Source of the DNA: Blastobasis lacticolella
Lineage: Eukaryota > Arthropoda > Insecta > Lepidoptera > Blastobasidae
Direction of reading: 5' to 3'
NCBI GenBank assembly: GCA_905147135.1
Contig: LR990045.1
Location: 18,824,173-18,888,172, forward strand
Length of the DNA: 64,000 nucleotides
Position numbers and translations under genes: made by a program. A model generated the notes under the pieces. That model made no database searches and was not told the DNA's origin. It saw only the letters and a list, made by a program, of their open reading frames with translations. Within the stretch, counting starts at the first letter, position 1. Each line of letters begins with the position of its first letter. Positions 32,433 through 43,520 of this stretch are shown piece after piece.

Positions 32433-34990
32433 TGACGACTGATAAAGTTTTTGAGCAGTATCCTTCCGCCGAGTTAGTGGTTTTAGGAGAATTTAATGCC
32501 CACCATACGGAGTGGCTCAGTTCTCCGTCCACTAACAATGCGGGGAGGTCTGCTCACGAATTTGCTCTGGTCTATGGTCTCTCACAACTGATTCACTCTC
32601 AAACAAGAATCCCAGATGTTGAGAACCATACAAGCTCCTTGCTAGACCTTCTGCTGGCTACGCGCCCCGGTGTGTACTCCATCTCCGTGGATGCGCCTTT
32701 TGGCTCGTCGGATCACTGCCTTGTGCGCACACAAGTGCCATGTACACTATCCGACTCTCCCGAGCCCACAGGATGGCGTCGCGTTTGGCACTATAAGTCA
32801 GCAGACTGGGATGGATTGCGTGAATTTTACGCATCATACCCGTGGAGGCAGCTCTACTTTGCATCGGATGATCCTGATACCTGTTCCACCGCAGTCGCCG
32901 AGACCATCTTGGTGGGTATAGATTGTTTCATTTCTAACCCGCTAGTGGCTGCTGGGGCACGGAGACGACCGTGGTTTAATCGGCAATGCAGAGAGGCTCA
33001 ACAAGCGAAGCAATCTGCGTACGAAGCCTGGACCACTGCTCGTCTCAATCGGTACCCGAATATTGCTGATGCAAAGCGAAAGTTAAATGCTGCCTCGAGG
33101 AACAGCAAGTGGGCGATCGCCAGAGCAAAGTTCGCCTTCGTTAGCAGAATTGGCGACCGACTCACGAGCTATCCTTCTGGTAGCCGGGCTTTCTGGTCAC
33201 TCGCCAAAGCTACAAGAGGGAAACTTTAGTCAGTCGTCCTTTCCACCATTGCGTAAACCTGACGGTACCCTGGTCCATAGTGCAATAGAGAAAGCCAATT
33301 TATTGGGTGCTCTCTTTGTCTCAAACTCGACTCTGAACGTCGGAGGCGCCGACCCGCCTACCATCCCGTGGTGTGGCAATTCAATGCCGGAAATATCCAT
33401 TTCTTAACGGAAGGTAAGGCGGGCGCTACTCTCTCTAGATGTTCGAAAGTCGAGTGGGCCTGATGGTATTCCGGCGGTGGTGCTTAAAATGTGTGCTCCC
33501 GAATTGTGTCCAATACTAACGAGCCCTTTTGCGCTCTCTTACTCCACTGGGATAGTCCCGTATTTATGTTAGACTGCCGACGTGCACCCTGTGCCCAAAA
33601 GGGCGACAGATCAGACCCATCAAATTATAGGCCTATCGCTATTACCTCCCTTCTCTCTAAGGTGATGGAGCGTGTTATAAACACACAGCTCCTTGGTTAC
33701 CTAGAAGAACACGATCTCTTGAGCCAAGTGAATATGGTTTTCGACATTGTCGCTCAACGGGTGATCTTCAAGTGTACCTAACACACCGTTGGGCTTTAGC
33801 TGTTGAGAGTCAAGATGAGGCACTGGCAGTTGGCCTAGATATGGCGAAGGCGTTCGATCGTGTCTGACATAGGGGTCTTCTATCGAAGTTACCATCATAC
33901 GGGCTTCCCGAGGGATTTTGCAAGTGGGTAACTAGCTTTTTGTCCAGCAGATGCATCAAAGCCGTAGGTGACGGCTGTTTCTCCAATAGCTTGGACATTA
34001 ACGCAAGGCTCGGTGCTGTCTCCAACTATGTTCCTCCTTCGTATCAATAATATGCTGTCCATTGACGGCATTCATTGCTATGCGGATGACAGTACTGGAG
34101 ACGCCTCTTATACGGGTCGTGCCAATATCCCTCGTGCTATAGCGGAGGAAATTAGCGAAGTACTTGTGTCTAAAATCGAGAGTACTTTACCTAATATCTC
34201 CGATTGGGGACGACTAAATCTAGTCCAATTCAACCCCACTAAGACACAAGTATGCGCGTTCACCGCCAAGAAAACTCCACTCGTTGTAGCTCCTCAGTTC
34301 CAAGATACACCGCTTACCATCTCTAAGAGTATACATATCCTAGGTGTCGACATCTCCAGTGACGTCCAGTTTTTGGAAGAAAAGGTACAACTCGCATCTA
34401 AAAAGCTGGGTGTGCTTAACGGATCAAAGCAATACTTCACGCCGGGGCAACAGCTTCCCTTTACAAGGCTCAAGTCAGACCCCATTTGGAGTATTGCTCT
34501 CATCTATTGGCGGGAGCACCGGCATATCAGCTTGGTCCTTGTGACTCGATCCAATTGCGCGCTGTGAGAATTGTCGATGATACTATGCTTACAAGTGGTA
34601 TTGAGCCGCTGAGTCAGCGGAGGGATTTCACCTCCCTTTGTGTGAGGTGTGTGAGGTACCGCTTGTACAACGGTGTTTGTTCTGAAGAACTGTTTGACAT
34701 GATGCCTACAGCTACATTCTATCATCGCACTGCTCGCCACCGACAGGGAGTTCATCCACACACCTTGGAGCCAAATTGGTTACGAACTGTGCGGTTCCAA
34801 AGGAACTTTTCCAAAGGTTGTGGAATGAGCTACCTGGAGAGGTTTTCCCTGGAGAGTACAACATGGAGTTCTTCAAGAAAGGGATATAAAGGTTTTTACG
34901 GGGTCGGCAACGCGTGGGTGATGCCCCTGGTATTGCAAACGTCCATAGGCTGCGGTGACTGTTTACCATCAGGCAGGCCGTAAGCTTGTT
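32433..34990 (+). pseudogene. LINE-A endonuclease C-terminus and reverse transcriptase (multiple frameshifts)
   Basis: Endonuclease: LVVLGEFNAHHTEWLSS, TSSLLDLLLATRP, FGSSDHCLVRT (catalytic SDH). RT: KGDRSDPSNYRPIAITSLLS, then a damaged stretch at 33740-33960 with in-frame stops, then TQGSVLSPTMF, catalytic CYADDSTGDA, LNLVQFNPTKTQVCAFTAKK and LGVDISSDVQF. C-terminus: VCSEELFDMMPTATFYHRTA. At least four frame changes (about 33228, 33410-33490, 33780-33970, 34480) and a disrupted fingers/palm region rule out function. Sequence type is Jockey/R1-like. I do not assign a clade. Confidence 0.8.
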
Positions 34991-35134
34991 TGCCGCCTTA
35001 GTGGTATAAAAAATATCCTCTATTACCGCTAGGTGAGGTGGCGTTTAAATAACTGGCTGGACTAACTATAAAATGATTTTAGTCACCACACTTAAGATTC
35101 ATGGTCTTTGTTTTGATTTATTCTTCCGCCATCT

Positions 35135-35154
35135 CACCTGGAGGCCAATTCTCG
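35135..35154 (+). repeat. left terminal inverted repeat of Harbinger-like element
   Basis: CACCTGGAGGCCAATTCTCG pairs with 40987-41006 at 19 of 20 positions. GATATATATCG-type sequences follow on both sides. The exact element boundary and target duplication are not resolved. Confidence 0.75.
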
Positions 35155-35277
35155 TGCTTGTGATATATATCGAAAGTAGATATATATTGAAAAACATGGC
35201 GGATATCGAATGAAAACAATGTTTCTTATTCTCGAGTTATCGACAGTGATAAATATCGATTGCTAACCTTCGATATG

Positions 35278-35371
35278 TATCGAGTGGTCGTTAGTAGTCG
35301 ATATAAATGTCACGGTGATATTTATATCGAGTGGTCGTTAGTATTCGATATAAATGTCACGGTGATATTTT
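35278..35371. repeat. 47-bp tandem duplication near the left end
   Basis: TATCGAGTGGTCGTTAGTAG .. GGTGATATT occurs twice back to back (35278 and 35325) with one G/T difference and a change at the last base. It lies in the subterminal region of the Harbinger-like element, where transposase-binding repeats are often found. Confidence 0.85.
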
Positions 35372-35427
35372 TTCATTTACTTGTAAATGTTTATCTTATG
35401 ATTGGGTAAGAGCTTTTGTTTTTATAA

Positions 35428-36463
35428 TGTCAATCGACGATTTTATCATCGGATTCGTCGATGACCCATTGGAAGGCGCTCAAGCTGCAGCCGAGTTTCC
35501 GCGAAGACAAAATCTTTGGCGCGATGATCCTATGCAGTGGACCCCTAAAGCCTTTAAAAAAATATTTCGTCTCCAAGGCTCTCTGAAAGGTCAATTCCGC
35601 TGCTTTATAAAGGACCGTGTTCTCCATTACACACCCAATAAGGCCATAAAGATTATCAGTGCATGTTCTGTATTGCATAATACAGGGTGGCCAGTTGAGT
35701 GACGTCATAGATTTTTTTTTAGATTGCCCACCAAAAGACCTATCGAAAACACCCCCATGTATGTTCAGCGATTATTGATAGTTTACGAGTTATGAAGTTT
35801 TGATTTAAAATTTAGTGATGGTCCAGATTTTAAAACATTTAATTGAAAAAAAAAAAACAGTTTAATAATTTTTTGGGAGTTTGATTTGCTTATTGTAATT
35901 GTTATTAAGTGTTCTCTTACCGCACAAAAAATCACAAGCAAATTCAAACAGCAACTGGGTACAATTTAGGTTCAAAGTTAAAAATTAACTTTTTCAAGCC
36001 AGAAGACTAAAATAAAAAAAATAAAAAAAATAGGTCTTAGGTGTAGGTCTGAGTCTCCAAGATAATTTTAAAAACTTTGAAAAATGTTTAACTTATGAAA
36101 TACCAAAAAAAATTTTTTTTTTCAATCAAATGTTTAAAAATCTGGACCATCACTAAATTTTAAATCAAAAATTCATAACTCGTAAACTATCAATAATCGC
36201 TGAACATACATGGGGGTGTTTTCGATAGGTCTTGGGGTGGGCAATCTAAAAAAAAATCTATGACGTCACTCAACTGGCCACCCTGTATGTGCATCACTAA
36301 TAATATAGAACCACCGAATTACAGTGACTTGGATCAACAGCAACTGGGTGTCATCCAGGGACCCATACCTGCTGAAAATAATGAGCAGCGCTCAAGAGTA
36401 AACACAGATTTATTACATGGGCGTGCCAAACAAACCCAAATTGTGAACAGATACTTCTCTTGA
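35428..36463 (+). pseudogene. Harbinger nuclease gene, internally deleted and MITE-interrupted
   Basis: Starts MSIDDFIIGFVDDPLE. The N-terminal segment DDPMQWTPKAFKKIFRL is joined directly to the C-terminal segment LKGQFRCFIKDRVLHYTPNK and IISACSVLHN. The roughly 200 residues between these in normal Harbinger nucleases, including most of the catalytic core, are missing. The codons after ..VLHN are split by the MITE. They resume at 36288 with the expected MCI and run to QTQIVNRYFS and a stop at 36463. Family recognition is from the FRL and KGRFRC..VLHN-type motifs. Confidence 0.75.
35683..36285. mobile_element. 603-bp foldback MITE with about 170-bp arms, TA duplication
   Basis: Ends with CAGGGTGGCCAGTTGAGTGA at both termini (inverted). 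The two arms are about 97% identical over roughly 170 bp, e.g. GATTGCCCACC, AACACCCCCATGTATGTTCA, TTGATAGTTTACGAGTTATG. TA flanks both sides (35681-35682 and 36286-36287). Excising element and one TA restores the nuclease reading frame. TA duplication is Tc1/mariner-like. The middle (35860-36120) has no coding capacity. Confidence 0.88.
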
Positions 36464-36879
36464 GTTTTCTGTAGTAGTGAGTAATGTAGATTGCTAATGT
36501 TGATAGCGAACCTTGTCATGTAAGTCTTTTGTGGTGAAGTATTAATTGAAAAAAATTTGCTGTTTCAATATCTTTATTTCACTTAATATTAATTATTAAT
36601 ATAAACATAAATTATATTGTAATTTGTCAATAATTTGAAGTGTGACAAAGTCACTCGCTTCTTATGTGTCATTTTATGAATGTCAATAATTAATTAATTA
36701 AATCACTTTTTGTACTCTAGTTCCACTTTATTATACAATTTTATTAAATTGCAACGGGTTCCGAATTACTCATCTTGGCAATGCCTGATATGCCTTTATA
36801 ATATAATGAAATTTGCATAATAAAGTGGAACGAGTGGCGGAATTTTCATAGCAGTCTTTCTTGTAATTATTTTTTTATT

Positions 36880-37760
36880 CAAGGGTATTTTTCATAGCCG
36901 TGGCAGTTTTTAATGAGTTCTCCAATCGTTTCTGTGCCATTGTTTTCCTTTTTCTACCTTGCATCCCTGAAAAATTAGAGATTGTTAAAAAAAAATTAGA
37001 AATTAATTGAAATAGCAGATTTTTTCCTGACTGCGACAGGTGGGTAATGTTTTTGTAATGGTAATGTAATGGGCAGTGATGGGGCATCTATAGTTGCAGA
37101 TTGTATTGTGAAATCTGTAATAAGTTAAAAAGTGCATGTTTAAACTAAAAATCTGCCGCAGCAATTTGCATTAACTTATCTGTCAAAATTCTATTTGCAG
37201 ACGAGAGGCAGTCAAGCACTGTGTTCCTGTTTTGAACCCTACCCTCACCCTAACTTAGCTCTACTTACATTTACATAGTATGTGCACTACATATAGGATA
37301 GATGGATTTTGGTAAACTCACCTTTAAAAATCACTGAAAACTTTACAGTCTTTGTGGCCAACAATCCCGGAAACTTCACTTATTGTACAGAGTATTAAAC
37401 TCTCTTCCCCTGTTAATGAGTCTGGTGGAGGTCCACCCCCCGTTTGAATGTGGGTTCGCCTTATTTGAGACAGTTTTTTTTGTTTTCGTTCTCATGTCCT
37501 GCCATGTCTGAAAATTTACAATAAAAACAATGTGAAATAAACAAGTCAGTTACACTCGTCCACCAATCCACCCAGCCATTTCATATAAAGTCTATGACGT
37601 ATAGACGGAAAATAAGGAGTTGTGATATTCCGCGATACATAGTATATTAAGGGCAGGTAATAGAAAGGTTTCTACTTACTTTTCTCCACTCACTCCTCGT
37701 TTTCTGCTCGACTGACGGATACCCTTTTGTCCTATTTATTTTCTGCATTTCGCTAATTAT
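36880..37760 (-). pseudogene. Myb/SANT-like accessory gene of the Harbinger element (broken)
   Basis: Minus-strand pieces with plausible splice sites: GYPSVEQKTRSEWRK ending at a GTAAGT donor near 37681; acceptor TTTTCAG|ACATGGCAGGACATGAG at about 37514, leading to WQDMRTKTKKTVSNKA and, one frame over, QTGGGPPPDSLTGEE; donor AAAG|GTGAGT near 37325; acceptor ATTTTTCAG|GGATGCAAGG near 36966; then RKRKTMAQKRLENSL and a stop. The QTGGGPPP..L..EE pattern is typical of DNA-binding Myb/SANT-like proteins of PIF/Harbinger elements. A frame change at about 37460 and an early stop at 37335 make it non-functional. Confidence 0.5.
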
Positions 37761-37838
37761 TAAATTATATTAAAACAAGTGATTATTGCGTTGCCGGTAG
37801 TTGAAAAACTTTCATCAGCAATTTTTTGATTTGACAGT

Positions 37839-40621
37839 ATGTATGTATGTATGTAATCTCTTTATTGCATTAATTTTTAACATTACAGGAGATAAAAATA
37901 CAGTTTATAATGCAAAGGCGAGCTTATCCCACAACGGGATTTCTTCCAGCTAACCTTTGATAAGCCGAGAAGACCTTTGATGAGCGGTGAAGGCAATTAA
38001 GAGTAAAAACAATTAACTTTAAAGAATTTAACCCCATATATACATATGAGGATGTAAATATAGGCAGACTATAATATACTAATTACTAATCAAATACTAA
38101 TACATAATATATACCAGTACATAAATTAACAATTCCTAATATACATAAATAATCAAAATATAATAAATAAACCTATATAATATGACGACAGATATATAAA
38201 TAAATAAAGCTCATTCATCAAGTTTTAAGAAAAATTTCTTCACAAGATCCTTGAAGGAGCCAGGTGTGCGGGCGTGTTGAATATCTTCAGGTAGCGCGTT
38301 CCACAAGCGAGCCGCATAAATCTTGAACGATCTCCCGTAACCAGCCGAATTATACGAAGGAATATCCAGCTGAAGCTCTCGGCGGGGGCGCAGTCGAGGG
38401 TCGGCGGACGGGCGGAAGCTGAACCATTCGCGCAAGTACTCGGGCGCATTAGAGTTATAAAGTACCTGGTAAAGTACCGCCAGAGTATGACTATCTCTGC
38501 GGCGACGTATCGGAAGCCAATTCAATTTGTTTCTAAATTCTGATACGTGGTCAAATTTCCGCAACCCAAAGACATAGCGAATGCAAAGGTTCTGCAGCCT
38601 CTCCAATCTGGACAAAAGTTCTTCAGTGGGATCTAAGCAAGCTACATCACCATAGTCCAAGAGCGGGAGAATGAGACTCGTTACCAGCAATAATTTGGTT
38701 TCAAAAGGTAAGAAATTTTGTAGTCTTTTCAGCGAATGGAACGAAGCGAAGACCTTACGGCTGACCTCGCTAATATGGGTCGACCAAGACAGCGTTTGAT
38801 CGAATATGACGCCTAGGTTCTTAACAGTCTCGCTGAACTTGATGACCGTGCCATCAAATGACAATTCAGGTAGATCGACGTTCTTCAATTTATTTATGAA
38901 ATGCTGGCTACCAATCACGATAGCCTGTGACTTAGAGGCATTCACTCTTAGACCAAAGTCCCTAGCCCAGCTCTCGATTGTGTGGAGGTCCTTATTCAAT
39001 AACTCAATGGCATCACTCAGATTCGATAGAGGAGCAGATCTATACAACTGAAGATCATCAGCGTACAGGTGAAAGAATGAAGAGAGAGATGAAGTGATAC
39101 CATTGACGAAAATTGAAAAGAACGGGTGAGAGGATTCCTCCTTGAGGAACACCAGCCGCTACATCACACCAATCAGACCGGTTATCACCAACTTTGACCA
39201 ATTGTACCCGATCCAGCAGATACGACCGGAACCAGGAGAGAGCCTCCGTCGACATATTCAAATTTCTAAGCACGGCCAGCAAGACATCGTAATCGACTGT
39301 GTTGAAGGCACAGCTAAAATCGAGAAGGGCGAGCACCGTGAGCTCCCTTCTCTCGATGTTCAGCCGAATGTCGTCAGTGATCTTAACGAGTGCGGTGGCC
39401 GTGCTATGACCAGAACGGAACCCTGATTGATAACGGTTCAAGAGTTTGAACCTTGATAAATGGGCGCATAATTTACGCTGACCCACTTTCTCTATAATTT
39501 TAGTACAGTATTGGGAGGATTGAAATAGGCCGGAATTCCGCAAAAGAGGAAGGATTTGACTTCTTTGGGAGAGGAGTAACGTGTGCTCGCTTCCAACAGG
39601 AAGGGAACACCCCGGAAGACAATGAAGAATTAATTAAATGTGCGAGAATTGGTGCAATAAATTCTTTGATAGAAATAATCATATTGAGACTCAATCCGTC
39701 ATCCCCGGTTGCCTTGGTTTTAATTGTTTTGAGCAAATGTAATACGTCTTGATCTGAGACCTCCCCCAGCGCCAGCGGCTCACCTTCAAGTGCCGGTTTA
39801 TTGTTAAGCTCAGCGAGGGTGCGACTCTTGATACCTGGATCCATTAAAGGAGATGATGAGCAAAAATGAAGGTTTAGGCCATCAAGATCCAAACAATCCG
39901 AACCACTGACCCTGTCCTCTCCCACACCTAATGCTCGCAAAAACCTCCACAGCCTCGTCGGTGGGCACTCATCAATGGTCTTGTGGATGTATCCGCGTTT
40001 AGAATTTCGGCATTGTCGATTGCATACATTTCGGAGAGAAATGTAGATTTCTTGGTTCCGAGGAGAAGGATCATGCCGAAATCTCAGCCTAGCTCTATCT
40101 CTTTTAGCCATGAGAGCCTTAATGTCAGGCGTGAGCCAGGGCGAAGGGAGGTGCTTTACTCTAACTGGTACAATTGGAGCATGCCTGTCATACACTCCCA
40201 AGACAATAGAGTTGAATAATAGTATTTTCGCGTCCACATCCTCAGCGGAAAAGACTGAGCCCCAATCAGCATTCTGCAAATCCTCTATAAGAGCATCCTG
40301 ATCTATTTCCGAAATCTTCCGCAGAAATATGACTTTATGCCTCTTCTTCGGCGGGCGTATCCTGAAAGAACCGAAGATTAAATCATGTGCCGAGAAGGCG
40401 GGTGCTCTGAACTGTCCATGCGCATCGGCCAATTGGGGAGAGGAAGTAATCACAAGATCCAGGAGGGATGGTGGACCATTATGGGGAAAATGTGTGGGCC
40501 CGAGTGGCAAGGAATGAAGGTCGATAGAATTTAACAGAGAAAGGAGATTTCGTGAGCGAACATCATTCCTCACCAAACAGGTGTTGAAATCCCCCATAAT
40601 GATTGTGTGATCAAATTCAGA
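37839..40621 (-). mobile_element. LINE-D: 5'-truncated CR1-like LINE
   Basis: Minus-strand ORF2 remnant with a 370-bp 3' UTR ending GCAATAAAGAGATTAC and a (ATAC)n tail at 37839-37855. GACAGT is found just outside both ends (37833-37838 and 40622-40627), a possible short target duplication. The ORF2 C-terminus resembles LINE-E (..YAARLWN-LP..), so the two are relatives. Confidence 0.75.
38211..40597 (-). pseudogene. LINE-D ORF2: truncated endonuclease plus reverse transcriptase
   Basis: Begins inside the endonuclease at TIIMGDFNTCLV, followed by PPSLLDLVITSS and SAHDL (catalytic H present). RT: RPISILPILY, then a frame change near 39520 to KIIEKVGQRKL, YQSGFRSGHST, LLDFSCAFNTVD and GVPQGGILSPVLF. 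A second frame change near 39125 leads to FVNGITSSLSSFFHLYADDL (catalytic YADD intact) and the thumb region to the stop at 38211. The first third of the endonuclease is missing because of 5' truncation. Confidence 0.85.
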
Positions 40622-40627
40622 GACAGT

Positions 40628-40986
40628 CAGTACGAGATGAGCGTTCGGTATGACGCAGTATCCATTTCAAAACTTACAGATGGTGTACTCTTCTTTGTGG
40701 TCGTATTTGAATTTAATTATGTTAAATTGAATGTGACTTTAAACAAACTGTTACCTTTATTCTCCATATACTTAAAAATATGAAATGAATACTCAAACAG
40801 AAAAAATACACAAATTCTTGATTACGTATGTGTATAAATCGAGCAGTGATATTCTCTATGGCTACGACTTTAATGTCGAACGCACACGAGAATAGAGCCT
40901 AGAAGACTTTTCGATATTTTAGTGATATGTTCACTCGATATAGGCCAGTCGATATATTATCGAATTAGATATTATATCGCATGACG
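40628..40986. other. right end of the Harbinger-like element
   Basis: AT-rich, with TATCGA/CGATAT motifs (40905-40975) mirrored near the left end (35165-35300). These are probable subterminal repeats. No gene. Confidence 0.5.
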
Positions 40987-41006
40987 CGAGAATTGGCCTC
41001 CTGGTG
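40987..41006 (-). repeat. right terminal inverted repeat of Harbinger-like element
   Basis: Reverse complement CACCAGGAGGCCAATTCTCG, one mismatch to the left end. Confidence 0.75.
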
Positions 41007-43240
41007 GTATATATGTACCAAAAATATAAAGCCGCAGAAACTAATATGATATACCTAAAGCCCATAATTTTTTTCATTACCACTAAGCAAACTCCATTCG
41101 TTTTCCTTCAAACCGGAACACAATGCAAACATAAAAATGTATTTCAATTAAACTAACCGGATCACTAGCGTTGTAATTGAATGCTTAGGGTTTAAATCTG
41201 TGCCAATGGGTCACACGATAGCCGTGAATCCATCAATTACTGCTAAGCTTCTCGGTGTCAGAGCATCCACTGATGGCTGCCAAAAACCAATGACGGGTGT
41301 GGATTCCGCCTTTCCCTAGATCAGTGTGATGAATTAAGGGATGTTCGTCAAACCAGATTACTTCCCAAACTTGTGAGGAGGCCCGTCTGAGAAACATATT
41401 GTGCGGCGATGATCGTGCGTATTAGTTGGAATGGAACTTAAATTGGTATAGACTTCGTAACGTACCAATGTCGCGGTTTATTCCTGTTAATTTATAGTTT
41501 GTAGAAGTTTACAATATCGGGTTTCAATTCCATATGTCTTGTCTTGCGTGATTTCACTTGCAACAAGTACAAGGTATACATTACTTTTCAAAACGAAATA
41601 CTATGCAAAATGCTTAAATTATTTAAAAAAGAAATGTATTCAATAAGTTTTTGAATAAACAGATTTGATAAGAATTATTAATACATAATTAAGTATGTAT
41701 ATACAAATAATAAATAGGGATGAATTTTAACAAATATTTACACATTCATACATTCGTGGCTGGTTTGAAGAATCCTGGTAAATGATCTGAAACCAATATT
41801 ATTGCTGTGCAAGAACATCCTGGAATTCGATAATACCTTGCACCGAATTCGCGCAGAAATTCTTGGTACACGAAAAATTAGTCGGGTCATTATTTCTGAA
41901 CCTTTATTGCCATCCTTACATTCTTTTGCATTACAATATTAGTAGAAAGTACTATAGGATAAAACGAAGAAAAGCAGTACCTAACTATAATTTTATTACT
42001 CTACAATACAGCAGCCTCCAAGGAAATTTCACAGAACACCGCCACAGGCAACTTCACACAAATGGAAACTGTTATTGCTATACAAAGTTACTGTTACAAG
42101 AATACGTAACGTCGGCAATAGAAAGCTACTGAACCGTGCCCCCGCCATTATCACGTGGGAGCACTCGATAGGGTATCTGGAGGGTAATAAGGACAAACGG
42201 GGCCATTAGCCAATCAGAAGCCAGATTGTTGGGACGTGGGCCGATGGCTCTGTCCCTAAGATGTAATGACTTGGTACGAGACGCTAATGAAGTTAAATGC
42301 TTTGTTGTTTATTTTAAGCTTAGTAGTATTAACCGATTTAGGTTTTGAGATTTTAGAAGTAAAAACCGATTAATTTGAGGTGTACCTAATTGCAACAGAA
42401 ATGGTTCTTGTTGTGAATTATTGGTAATGGTGGGTGCTTCTAATCAACATCTTAATAGTCTACATCATTTTGCCTATTGCCACAACTGAGTGTGTTGCTC
42501 GTAAACGGTTAGGAATTCTAAAAATCCTGTAAATAATAATTTGTATAGAATTTCTTAAGCTTTGATTTAGTAATGGACTAAATTCCCGTAGGACGCAATG
42601 TTTTCGAGATATTTTCGAAAATCCTAAAATTTTTTAACTTTTAAGTCCCCTCATGCCAATAGCTTTACAGATACGGGTGCTAATTTTTAGTATGTCGTTT
42701 AGAAGCGTATCATTCGCTGTTGCAATTAGTGCCACTTCTAACACTATTTCTCCTGCACTAAGATGATGCTCTTAATTCGTTACAGCAATTATATTCAAAT
42801 TTTTGAAATTATTTTGAATGACGCTGTATAATCATTACTACGAATAAATGAATATGAATACGAATATAAATATTATTATCATCAGATCAACGAATCGAGA
42901 ATACGGCAATGCGCATATTCTTCCCGCGAATCCATTATAGGGGTTATGCGGTTAGGTATAATAAATCGGCGATTGCGTGGAGTTTTCCGCGGCTAATGTC
43001 GTGGAAGGTAACGCTAACTTCGCCTAATGTGCCCTCAATCAGGGCAAGCGGGTGCCCGTATGATGAGTTATGACTTCATGAGCCTTGATGGCTCTAGTGA
43101 GAGCGTGGGGGATTTTAGCGCCAGATGGGTTGAACATCACTTGAGACGTTGTATCATAACCTAGTGACCGCCGAGCAGACAGGTTACCTTTTAGAAAACG
43201 GTGACTATCGCACATCGTATAATAAAAAAAGTTCATCATA
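41007..43240. other. no recognised gene
   Basis: AT-rich, with a moderately GC-rich patch at 41200-41420 and another at 42890-43200. I cannot assign either. The open frame at 41863-42132 has no recognisable content. Confidence 0.4.
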
Positions 43241-43520
43241 GCGTTAATGTCCCGGTTGTGTTCTCGTCATTTGGCCAATCAGGTAATGACAGAAGCGACT
43301 GCCGTCTGACCTTCGTGACCCTACTACTAGGGGTACTTGACTAGATTGGATCATTAATACACATTCAGTTGCCTGAATGTGCAGGTCTCATCACGATGTT
43401 CTCCCTTACCGTAAGAGCATCGGTTAGTGTTCAACTTATGTACAAAATTCAAAAACGAGTCATTGATAAATGTCAGTGGGATTTCGAGCAAACTGCTTAC
43501 CTGATGGTAAAAGATAATTC
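43241..43520 (-). mobile_element. tRNA-SINE copy 4
   Basis: Reverse-strand copy. Plus-strand reading: GTCCCGGTTGTGTTCTCGTC, AATCAGGTAATGACAGAAGC, GCCTGAATGTGCAGGTCTCA, AGAGCATCGGTTAGTGTTCA and then GTGGGATTTCGAGCAAACTG (inverted B-box region of the tRNA-like head). Confidence 0.75.

Larger units (their letters stand above)
26555..35010 (+). mobile_element. LINE-A: non-LTR retrotransposon split by nested insertions
   Basis: Two plus-strand pieces, 26555-26925 and about 32433-35010, belong to one element. The first ends in the endonuclease (DLDAKRLFEHLK). The second resumes a few residues later (DKVFEQYPSAELVVLGEFNA), runs through the RT and stops at a 3' end duplicated at 25752-25880. The 5.5 kb between them is LINE-B with a DNA transposon inside it. 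The family appears again near 60.05-60.35 kb. Confidence 0.75.
35135..41006 (+). mobile_element. PIF/Harbinger-like transposon with two later insertions
   Basis: Inverted ends (35135-35154 and 40987-41006) enclose a nuclease gene on the plus strand (35428-36463) and a Myb/SANT-like gene on the minus strand (about 37750-36880), facing each other as in known PIF/Harbinger elements. A 603-bp MITE (35683-36285) and LINE-D (37839-40621) account for most of the extra length. Without them the element is about 2.5 kb. No autonomous function remains. Confidence 0.7.

Noticed and set aside
35135..41006. 3-bp target duplication for the Harbinger-like element
   Set aside because: The flanks beyond the inverted repeats (..CCATCT and GTATAT..) do not give a clean TWA duplication. 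The ends may be slightly off or decayed.
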